Below, in pieces: positions 11,930 to 24,200 of a stretch of DNA of 64,000 bases. Location of the stretch: the NCBI GenBank assembly GCA_037976565.1, contig CP137666.1, positions 53,657,271-53,721,270 on the forward strand, written 5' to 3'. A program made the translations under genes and the position numbers. The stretch comes from Mesocentrotus franciscanus. Its lineage: Eukaryota > Echinodermata > Echinoidea > Camarodonta > Strongylocentrotidae. Every line of letters starts with the position of its first letter. Within the stretch, counting starts at the first letter, position 1. The notes under the pieces were generated by a model that worked only from the letters and a program-made list of their open reading frames with translations, was not told the origin of the DNA and did no database searches.

Positions 11930-14900
11930 TTAATTAGAGGCTACGATGGGTCTGTAGATAAGTTCCTTCATGATTTCATTGCTACCACCATAGATGGCAC
12001 CGACTCGAGCATCACAGAAAGCCCTTGCGATGGGGTACTCCCACATGTAACCCCATCCACCATGGAGCTGAAGGCATTCCGTTGCTACTTTGTTGATGAC
12101 ATCAGAGCCCCTGGCAAAAAAGTAAAGGAATAAAATGATCATTAACTTGTTTCCCTTGCAATTTCGTTACCTTTTGTTGCTCTTGATTAGGAGAATACTA
12201 AAATTTCTCCTTACAAAAGTGATATTTGAAGTTGATAATATGAATATAGTATACTGGTATGGACATTCCTATGAGACATAATGGCTACAAACCACCATTT
12301 TGTCACAAGAATACATTTTGGTGTTATAACATTTCAAAAATCTAAATATTCTATAAAGTGTGTAGAGCATTGTGTATGACTCTCCTAGTATTACTCAAAC
12401 ATATCCCACCTAAATTGTTCATAATATAAATTACAGGCAGGAAGAACATCTTTTCAGTGAACAGGATCTTTGAAGCTCAAACAAAAGACCACAATCCCTA
12501 ACCTCTCTTTTTTCTTCATGTTTAAATGGAACTTTTACAAGTCAACAAAATAGAACAAGGAAAAAATATAAGCCCAGAGATGTGCCACTGGCCCTTGCCA
12601 TTGAATATTGTCTTTTTAGTGTGTGAAAAGGGGCAAGTAAAATGACCATTGAAAACAAAATGAAGGGGTAATGAGATTAGGCTTAATTGAGCCTACATCC
12701 TGCTTTACTCCATTCATGACCCACTAAAGACCTGTGTTCCTGGAAGTGGACCATTCAATGTGATACTGTAGACTAAAAGAACAGGACATCATGACCCCAA
12801 TAGAAATAACGAAGTCGACACCCAAACACACATCCTGGTTAAACTTTATATTTTTTGTAACAGTCCTAGGTAGTAAATTTATTGCTAAAACTTTGGGCAT
12901 GATATACTGACAATCTTACCATTTCACAAACAAAACAGAAATTAATTGTTCTGACAAATAACACACCGTTTTTTCTTATTTTTCCATTATTAGGTGTGCA
13001 ACTTTCTTATTTAGAAGTAGTTTTGAGTAGAAAGGGCACACATTTAGAGGGTTTGGAATGTAGCTTTAGTAACCCCTTTTAGGTGTATCTCCTAATGAGC
13101 ATGTGATAATCTGATACATGCTCCATATTTCTCTTATGACAATTGCTTGAGGCTTTATTTCGTCAAAGACATAAGGGTTGTGATTGGACTTTATGCCAAG
13201 TTTAAAGCTGGGTGTTATGTTCAGGATTGAATTAGGAATTTGATTAATGTAGAAATGTGGAGGCGCGATGGCTCGGTGGTAGAGCAGTGGTCTCATAACT
13301 GGGAGGTCCCAGGTTCGAAACCAAGTCAATGCGCTGGTGCCCTTTGGTAAGGCATCAATCCTCATTACCAAGTCCCTCGGAGAGGACTTAAACCCATCGA
13401 TCACTTGATTCCTTACTTACAAGCATACACATGCTTTCTTAGCAGTCAAGTAAAAAAAAAACAACAACTAACGATTGGCAGCAGAGCAATTGCTAACTGA
13501 GTACATGTCAAACAATCTTTGGGGACTTACCAGTACTTTGACATTGATGCAGTGTATGTGTCCAATTTGCCTTCAGATTCCAGTCTAAGGCAGTCATCCT
13601 GGAAGCTTCTTCCAATGCAGATCAAAGTCTTCAGCTCAGCTAGCTTGTGTTGGATTGTCTTTGGAAACAAGCAGAAATATATGTAGATAACTTTTAACCT
13701 CTTGTTTATGACTCTACTGTAAATAAGCTAACCTGCTATGACCCTACAGTAAGTAAGCTGCACTTTATAGTTTACTATTACATATTTCCATTAATAATGT
13801 GCAGTTTGAAATAACAAGTGTCATGTTCTTGGGGAATCAAAATAGAATCAGTGCAAGCATTTTCAAACAATTTTACAATCAACTTGCCAAAAGTGAACAA
13901 GAAGTCTGAATAGTTTTCCAAAGAATAATGTATCATCACAATATTAGCATTTGAGTATAGAGTGATCATGCTTACATGTATGTCTACCAATATTACATTT
14001 GCTATTAAAGAGAATACATATCTTCGGGCCAATGCATTTTGAAAAAGGGACGGCTATTCCTTCTGTATAAGATGATATCCATAATGTGTTTTCACTTTTG
14101 TAGGGCCATCCATTTTGTTATAAAGCATGGATTGTTATACATTTTATTGGCTCAACTGGTTGCTTTGAAGCTGTTTATCATTTTAGGCAGCCCTTAATTA
14201 TACTTCTTTGTGGACAAAAGTAGGAAAAATTGCTGTACCAAAACTCTGTGGACTAGATGAGAGTGGACATCAGCAAGTACCATGCCTATGCTATGCACTG
14301 GAAATCAATAAATGTAAATGGAAAGTCACATATAAGAGAGAACATACCTGGATGTTGGCCAGAGTCTTGCCAAACGCCTTACGCTGCCTGATATAGTTCC
14401 TTGTTTCTTCAAACATGAACTCAGTATGGGCCTGGCATCCTACTCCAATGATAAGCCTCTCTAGGAAGCTGATTCATCAACATGTAGAAGCCTTGGTTCT
14501 CCTTACCAAGCAGTGCACTGGCTGGGAGGCGTACATCCTCAAAGAACAGCTCACAAGTATCCTTTGTGAAAGTAGGGAAACAATAATGGATATAACATGG
14601 AAATCGTATTTTCAATCAAAATTGTTACTGATTTATTACTACACTTTGCCTATGTTTAGGGTGGATTTCTCCTTCAATACAAGCTATCTTTCTACAAAAA
14701 TCTCTGATTTTGAATGGGATCTGGAAATACCACACAAAAGCTAGCAAAATGTGGTTTCCTGCATATAAATATACCAATAAGCAGGGCTTGACACTCAACA
14801 CATTGGCCCCTAGCTTTGAACTCCAAACCATTGACCAAATAAATACCCTCATTCTCAAGCTGTTTTTACCTGGTTCTTTTAAATAGATATTGGAATGCCC

Positions 14901-17900
14901 TGCTTTACCAAAAAAAAAAAAAAAGGAAAAGTAAATAGTAACTTGAGTAAAATAGATTCTGACTTACAACAGACTTCTGTCCGACCTTCTCCAGTGGCTT
15001 CCCCTTGGTGAACCCTGGCATACCGGCTTCTACCAAGAAAAGACTGATGCCATGAGCTTTCTTCTGAGCATTCAGATCTGTGATGGCTACAACAACCACC
15101 ACATCAGACAGGCAACCATTGGTGATGAATACCTTGGGTAATAGAAACATGAGATGGGAGAGTCTTCAAGTGTACCAATCACAAGTCATTATTGTTTTGC
15201 TCTGTATATTAGGGGTTCCACATGGTTATACTACCTTACAAGATATGAGCTCCCAATTTAAATCTCTAAAAAAATATGGCAAATTTAAATACACTCTCAA
15301 TACACCCTTTAACGGTTACAAGAGTGTGCATGCACCTACATTTTAAATTGCGAGTAAATATGGATATTGTGAGGAATGTAAACAAAAATTGCTAGGATAT
15401 AAACATACGCGCTTGGATGCGCATGCTTCGTGCGCATGCGCAATATGAAAGATATGCGCATGAAGCATGCGCATATTTTTCATATTGCGCATGAGCTCGA
15501 ATCTATGACGAATGTTTACTCACAATGTTTACTCGCAAATTAAAATGGCGGCCTTAACCGTGAAGGGGTGTATTGACAAAAAAGAGACTTGTAAGTAGAC
15601 TAGTCGATGCATCCATATACGTTCTCCTAGAGAAGGGCCGCACAGAACCCATGTGTGACTTGGGTTCTTTGGTACATGGTGTTTTATGTTATTTTTATTT
15701 TCTTCATTCTCTGTTAACCCATAGAATGCAAGGTAAAGTACACTTTCTGCACTCAAGTCGTACATCACATGCTCAAGTGACAATTGCTATGAGGTTAATA
15801 TCCTATTCTAACCAAATTCCCATCTTTAAAGGTACTATGTCCCATTTGCAGCCAACATCAAATTCTGTAGAACTTTGCAGGAATTATGAATATGTCACGT
15901 ATGTCCTATCTGTGAAATTTAAACGTTAGCAGTGTCCTAGTATTCAAATTATGCAAGGAAACCTGTTTACTCTCTAGACTTCACTGTCAGACACTATTGA
16001 GTGACTGACTGACTTCTTTTTTTCTTTTGTAATAACATACATAAAATGAGCTGTAAAGGGTACATGAGCATTTGTATACATCAATAACCCACTTCTTGTA
16101 ATGGCCAAAATTAAACTGATTGAATCTTTGCGCAGCACAAAATGTACGACCATTCGGTACAAGGGTCTGAAAATCAGACTTTTACTAAATGGATTGCAAT
16201 CACTAAAGTCGATTCGACAACTAAGGCTTGTTATTTTTGCACTAAAAGACATTTTCAAGCCCTTTCGTTTTGAGGGAAGTTCCAAATAAATATTATCTTT
16301 CAAATGCCGATGGAATTTACCGGTAACCTTTTCATTTTGGGGGCCTGCAAATGGGACATAGTACCTTTAACCCGAGACCAAGCACTAAACCTAACATACC
16401 CCTAAACCTTATCGTAGCTTAAACTTACACTCTAAAATAAATTATACTGTCTGAAAATATTTTTTTGTCTCTTGAGAGCCGGAAGGGCGTAACTAAGCTA
16501 ACACAGAGTAAACATCCCTCTAGCTCTCAAAATATATTTTCTTACCTTGCTTCCATTTAGGATGTAGTCGTCTCCATCCTTCTTGGCTGTGGTCTTGATA
16601 CCCTGTAGATCACTGTAAATTTAACAGATAATTTGAACTTGTTTTTCTCTTTGTTTTAATATAAACTTTCACATGATAGAATAAAATTTTACAAGTAAGA
16701 AATTGAATTCATGCATATCAGATGTATCACTAGTCACCACAAAGCTTTGCAGATTAAGTAAAATGAAGTTGATTAATATAAGAATTTCATGGTTTCGTTC
16801 TCTATCTCACCTCTCCTCTGACTGATTTTTAGATTTAATACAACCTGAAATCATGAAGTATTTAGATGCATCTTTTTTTTTCCACACTGGATTAAAATTA
16901 CATCTTTTGTCTGGCTCTACGATTTAGACATCGTGCAATATATACTATTGCAGACTAAGAACTTCACTTTCCTTAAAATTTAAGGCTGATTTTCTCATGA
17001 AGGATTTTTTTTTTAACCACCATACCTTTATGTCTGGTTTAAAGTGACTCAGTAACATTGTTGAAGGTTGATGAAAAAAATGCGTATTTTTTTAATGAAA
17101 TGTTACTTATTATATTCCTTCTACTGTACTAACCCTGTAACATGCAAAAAATCGTGAAAAAAATTCTCAAACCACAAAGGCGTCACTGTGCAACACCCTG
17201 TAACAGTAAATTCTCCAAACCATTTTTGAATTTTCCCAACCGTTTTTCAATGAAAACTAGAAATATCGCAATCTGTATTGCCGCGCAATGCAAATGTATC
17301 CCCCGGCAGTGACAGAGATTTTGTGTCATCCTTATGTTCAAAGGAGGGACGGAGATCCCCTCTTCCCCTCCCTGAAACAAAAGGATGATGTAGAGATTGC
17401 CACTAGTGGCTCGGACTATTGTCAAGATTAGGATAGGAGCAGCATCACCAAACCAATACCGGGGTATGTGTGTAGATTAGAGTATAATGCATCTCTGTAA
17501 AAAAATTGAAAGAAATCTTTTAAGAAATGTGGCAGTTAGAGCGCACAAAAGACAGCCACCAAAATACGACCTTTGACCCTATAACAGACGGAGCACAGGT
17601 GGCAGCATCACCAAACACTAAAGATGTGTAGATTGTACTAAGACACACCTCCATACAACATTTGAAAGAAATCGGTCAAGAAAAGTGGCATTTAGAGCGC
17701 ATAAAAGACATATGACCTTTTACCATATAAAAGACGGAACAATGAGGGCAGCATCGCCCAAAAGTGAAGATGTGTAGATTGTACCAAGATACATCTCCTT
17801 TTAAAATTTGAAAGAAATCCGTCATGAAATATGACCTGCAGAGCGCACACTAGACACCCACCATCATATGACCTTTGACCCTATAAAACATGGGACACTC

Positions 17901-20900
17901 GTGGCAGCATCACCAAAAACTATAGGTGCGTAGATTTTACCAACATACACTTCCATACTCAATTTGATAGAAATCTGTTAAGAAATGATACAGTTAGACC
18001 ACACACTAGAGTGCACACAAAATATCTATCAAAATATGACCTTTGACCCTATAAAAGACGGAACACTGGAGGAAGCATCAGCAAAATCTATAGGCTTGTA
18101 GATCGTACCAAGATACACCTTCGTTCAAAATTTGAACAAAATCCCTTGAGAAATGTGGCCTATAGAGCGCACACAAACCATCCACAAAAATATAGCCTTT
18201 TACCCTATAGAAGATGGAACAATGGGGGCAGCATCACCAAAAGTTATAGGTGTGTAGATTATACCAAGATACACCTCCATACAAAATTTGATAGAAATCC
18301 ATCAAGAAATGATGCAGTTAGACCACACACAAGACATCTATCGAGTGCACACAAGACATCTATCGAGATATGACCTTTGACCCTATAAAAGACGGAACAC
18401 TGGAGGCAGCATCACCAAAATCTATAGGCTTCTAGATCATACCAAGATACACCTTCGTTCAAAATTTGAACATAATCCCTTGAGAAATGTGGCCTATAGA
18501 GCGCACACAATCCATCCACAAAAATATGGCCTCTTACCCTACAGAAGAGGGAACACTGAGGGCAGCATCACCAAAAGTTATAGGTGTGTACATTATACCA
18601 AGATACACCTCAATACAAAATTTGAAAGAAATCCGTCAAGGAATGTGCTAGTTAGAGTGCACACAAGAATTTGACGGACGCGGCGGCGGCGGACGCGGCG
18701 TAACGCTGCTGAATCCAAAGTACCCCACCGACATACCACTGGCATACTGCCGGGGGATACAATAAGACATAAGACAGGCTTTAAAAAATCTTTCAACACT
18801 TAAATGTCAGAATGGTATATAGAGCCAATTCATTGCTTTGTGAAGATTTACTTTCACCTAAAAATTTAAAATGTAATTAAATTGTTATAATATAGTTGGG
18901 AGAATTGAGGAATCGATCAGATCAGTTTTTCCTGATTTTTGTCATTAATAATGGTCCGTTTTCACTCAAACTTTCAGATTATCTTTAATTGTACATCTAG
19001 CATTGAAGTCACTACCTTAGCACCATTTTCTCTCATCTGTACAATGTTACCTAGTCCCTTTAAAGGTAGATATGTAGCCTTAACAAATGCACATTATATT
19101 GTTTTAACTGTAAAGCTTAACGGTGGGTTATAGAAAAGCTAATGGGTGAAAAGTATGGTGTGGTGAATACGGTACCACTATGTTTAAGTTTCATGGCTAC
19201 ACATAAATATACATAAAATCAAATGATTTAGGAGAACAATTTTTTTTTCAACAATATTTTACCTTTGTTGTACATGTGAAGGGCCTAATTTACTAATACA
19301 ATGATAACACATATAGCACAGAAAACTGAAAACTCCTGTTTTTTGGACATTTCTTATTCAGGTAAGATCCATGTACAGTGGGTTCTTTCTTTGTCATGAA
19401 CATGTCCTGTTTATCTCCACAATCTGGTATAATTATTACATAATTGTTGGGCCCATGAGATACATTGTAGTCTTGTGACCTTTGTACCAACGATTTGTCA
19501 TCCCTATAGCAAACACGTTGGTGCTCTCTTAACATTTCGATCTGATATTTTTAAGCTGTAAAACTCGTTATATAAGCTCAAGCTATTACATCAGCTCTCC
19601 AACCCCACTCAGTCATCCTCATTTTGCTCTATGGTTCACTTCATAATTACCAATACCTCACATTGACTGCAGACAAACCTGCTTTAGTGATCATCTATCT
19701 ATGAAGACATCTTTTGTTTCTCTTGAATAGTGATTTGAATTTCCACTGAAACTCGTATTAAAGGTAAAGACCAGTTTTGGAAACGCCCCTCTCTCAAAAA
19801 AATTAAATGGAAGCTCTCATTACCAATCATGTGAAAGAATATGTTTTGACTTATATGTGATGATACAAATTTTGCCGGGAAACTGCCCACTAATTGATAT
19901 ATTTGGTAAATTATTATATCTATTGGGACCAAATAGATATCGCGATAATCGCGCACGTGGTCGCGTAGTCCCATATACATCTTTCTGTGTACAGTGCTTG
20001 TAACTTTACCAAGACTGGGCCAAATTTCTTATCATTTTGATGATTCCAGAACCTTGCAGTAAACACCAATACTTATATGCTAGATGATCAACCTTTTCTG
20101 ATCGATTCCACAACGTTTCTTTCACAGTGCAATCGCATGACCAGAACTGGTCTTTATCTTTAAAAGAAGCTGTACAAATACCGTAAAGACCACTGCCTAT
20201 AAATACCACTTTTATTGTCTCTCATGGGTCGTCTTTATATACAGGTTTCAATGTATCCCAGATGTACTACAGTCAAACCTGCTTTAGCAACAATATGAGT
20301 AGAAAAACCAACTGTCTATAAAGACCACATTTTTTATATATGTATAGAATGTATGTATGTATATGTATTTCTGTATATGTTTCCAAGGTACCTTTTTTCC
20401 AAAATGTATAGTATTCCAAACCAGCCGAAATTTTACTACGAGTTTTGCATTTTTTAACTCAATATTACAATGCATAACGTTTTGTAAAGGTTATCAGAGA
20501 AATGTCTGTTTTTTAATTGTCAGACTTTACCTAATTTGGAGCGCAATCAGTTGCACTTATTTCTGATATCTACCGATACATTGAATTTCAACGATTAATT
20601 TAGATCTATCAGTATACCTTTCCATGATAGTAAAATTGCACAACTAATTAGAGATTTTAATGATTTACCCAGGTAAACTCTCCTGATGTGAAATTGAATA
20701 CTGCAAATACAACTTTTGAGGGACAAGTTTATCAAATTGACCTGGAAAACCTATATCCTCTTCCTCCTTCCCAAAAGTGTTGATGATGTTAGGCCAAATA
20801 ACAAAAATGAAGTGTTTCTCGTCCCCGCTCGGCTCCTGTTTTTCAACTTTTTACTATTCAGAAGAAAAAAAGCCCCCCCCCCAAAAAAAAGGCCTGTGAT

Positions 20901-21202
20901 ATACATTTTGTTTAAATAGCTTCTAAAGTGATACAAATAATTTGTTTTGTCATACATTGCATCAGTATACTCACATAGCACAATATATGTGAATAAATAG
21001 GCTTGGCCAGCTATAATTAGCATGGCAGCCATCTTGGAAAAAGATAGTAAATAGTAATGCCCTGCCTCCTCCCATTTTTTAAAAAGTCCAGACGAGAAAC
21101 ACATTATTTTTGTTATTTGGCCTTAATGTCATTATTATAACTATCATCATCATCTTTATCATCATCTTTATCATCATCATTAATTATCATCACAACAACT
21201 AG

Positions 21203-21245
<43 letters not shown>

Positions 21246-24200
21246 ACTGTTTTTATACTTGTCATCATAATGAGTCTGAAGGATTCATACCTTCCAGCTG
21301 CGGGTTCTGTCATTGCCAAGGCACCCACTTTGGTTCCAGCTGTCATGGCTGGTATGAACTTCTCAATCTGTTCTGGGGTACCATAATGACTAATGTAGGG
21401 CATGACAATGTCACTGTGCATAGGAAAGGCTGTCCCAGCTGAATTCACATAAGCCCTGTCAATATAAAAAATAACAATTTAGTAAGTGGAGCTTGGGGGC
21501 AATGAGGAAAAAGGGAGTTATATATCTCCTGTTGATCCAGAATTGCAAAAAGAAATGACAAAAAAAAAAAAAAAAAAAAAATGTCGAAAATGGAAAAAGG
21601 GTTACATATCAAGGTTAAATGTAGTGTTTAACAAAATGAAATGCTCATGAAAGTAGTTAGTTTTTTAAAAACTTGTCTAAAAAGTATTACAAAAATACAA
21701 ACCAAAAAGCTTAAACAACTGTATTGATCAACATTTAGTACAGGAAAATCAATATTGATTTTTCAATAACAAGAAATCTATTTGTATATCATCAGAGGAA
21801 ACATTTCAAAGGAATTACACACTGGTAACAATTTCATCACGAAAAATATTGCTTCTGACTAGTTTAGGGCTTGATTTTTTAATAGGACTTTTAAACAGTT
21901 CGACAGCATCTTTATCAGTACCATTTACTTCCTACCCTTATAGTATACTAACATGAAATCAACTATCTGCTCCTGTGTATTCTTTTGACTAATTGATGTG
22001 CTTTTCATGGCTTTGTGATAAATACATGAAGTGAAATGTAAAGCCTGGCACACACTACATAATCCTCCTGCGAATAAATTTTCTCAGAAAGGGCGGTCAT
22101 GTCAGATATGGAAATCTAACAACCACTATCCTCCTGATTTAGGTTCTGAATAATGAAAAGAATATTAACAACCAGAATTTTAGCGCATTTAACTCTTCTA
22201 GTCAGAAAAAAGCTGGATCTGCTTCAAATCATAGACAATCGCACTACTGCATACCTGCCAACATTTGAAAATAAGAATTTGGACTTTCTAGCAAGGTATG
22301 CCTTCGAAAATAAGAAATATGTACCCTTAACAGGCGTTCGCAGATGCAGCGGCAGTGTAATTGGCAATACGCGGTAAATCCTGTACAAAAAAAGCGAATA
22401 CAAATTTGCTGCTCGATCATGCAGCCATTCAACGCACGATCGGAATTTTGAAAAATCAGAATATTCCGAATATTTAGGTCCTAAAAATCCAGAAAATCAG
22501 AATATTCTGGATTATTCGGGTTGGCAGGTACATGTATGCTACTGGCCTGACATCACTACGAATCTGAGCCGATTTAGCTTTTGCTCCTCCAAGGAAACTT
22601 GAAGTCCCTTGAAATTTAGATTTGATCAATCATGTGATTATGCAGATCCTCTATCATCAACATATGACAAGTTTTATTGCTCACATCAAATGCTACGGTA
22701 TTGCAAATTCTTCCTAAATTTGATCATAGTCAGATCGTGTCGTGTGCGCCGGGCTTCAGAGATCATTATCAAATGAGACTTTCAACTAGGATTTTAATTT
22801 TCGTGTCCAAATTGAAGAAGAAAAAAAAGTTTGAAGAAGAAAAGAAATGGAAGAAGAGAAGGAGAAGGAGAAGGAGAAGGAGAAGGAGGAGAAGGAGAAG
22901 GAGAAGGAGAAGGAGAAGAAGAAGAAGAAGAAGAAGAAGAAGAAGAAGAAGAAGAAGAAGAAGAAAAAGAAGAAAAAGAAGAAAGAAGAAGAAGAAGGAG
23001 AAGAAGAAAGAGAAGAAGAAAGAGAACAAGAACAAGAACAAGAACAAGAACAAGAAGAACAAGAAGAACAAGAACAAGAAGAACAAAAAGAACAAGAAGA
23101 AGAACAAGAAGAAGAACCTGTAGCACATATAATAAGAAGCTAAACTTACTGTTCCTCCCAGACAATAGAAGTCATGAGCAGATCTCCTCCAATTCCTCCC
23201 TGTGATTCAGGGATATCTACACCAAGCAGTCCAGCTGATCCCATAGCTTCCCACAGCTCCTTATCCACCATCCTCTGTTTCTCATACCTACAGATTCAAA
23301 ACGTTGACTTTATCATTTCTCGCCAGTATTGATCACCAGAGTGCTAATATCAAGCATGGGGGATTTCATACATAAGTTATACAAAGGTCACATAGTCCAT
23401 GAAAAGGGTAGTAATTATGTCAATGCATACTTCAACCTGTGACCTAACTTTGGCTTTCGCCCCTGGGATGTGGAAAAAGTATATTTAATTTGGACCAAGG
23501 GTAAACCAATTCCTGCTGATTCCTAGCTTATGGACTAAGTTTCCTTTTAGCAATACCAAATATATATTTAAGCAATGACATTCAGAAAAAATGTTTCTGC
23601 TATATTTTTCAATCACATTTTAGAAAGTCTTTTGCCCTCTGATCCTTGTAAGAATCCAGCCACTGTATATACATGTATCCGGTAATCCGGTATATATATA
23701 ATTATGTTTTTTTTTTTGTAATGGGGAGGGAGGGGGTGATCTATTTTTACCTGTCCTGGTTTGGGGCTACTTCCTCTTGAAAGAATCTCCTGACACTGGT
23801 CCTGAACATGTCATGTTCCTCACTGAAGATAGGCCTGGTCCCAATGTCCATCATGGTCTCAGCCTGACCAATTAGAGGTCTGTTGCTGTTTAGTGTGCTT
23901 ATACTGAGAAAAACAATCAATTCAAATATATATGGCTAAATATTGCTGTTTAATTATAAAAGAAACTATCTAGAATAAAATACTTCTGAATCATGTTGTA
24001 GATCTGGATAGGAAAAGTGAAAGCCCAACCCAAATGCATCACAGCAGTATTTCAGTTTTTAAAAATTACCATACCGGTATTTAACAAATTTAACACAGAG
24101 AAATCTTGCTGAAAATAATAAAGAAATAATAAATAATTAAATATAGACTATCCATAATTACTGAATTGACAAAAAAAAATCAATTCAATAGTTCATAGAT

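Noticed and set aside
13260..13330. Functional tRNA-Met gene (CAT in the loop, good A and B boxes)
   Set aside because: The acceptor stem does not pair, the 3' half runs into a SINE body and an A-rich tail; it is a tRNA-derived SINE.
18146..18674. Two similar frames starting MRNVAYRAHT as a gene family
   Set aside because: They are two units of the tandem array (spacing about 333 bp) read in the same frame, with no conserved coding signal.
22677..23205. Long overlapping Arg-, Glu-, Lys-, Leu- and Ser-rich open frames on both strands
   Set aside because: They are produced by the purine repeat (GGAGAA/GAA/CAAGAA); every frame is a homopolymeric or periodic peptide, and the region is an intron of ACADL.
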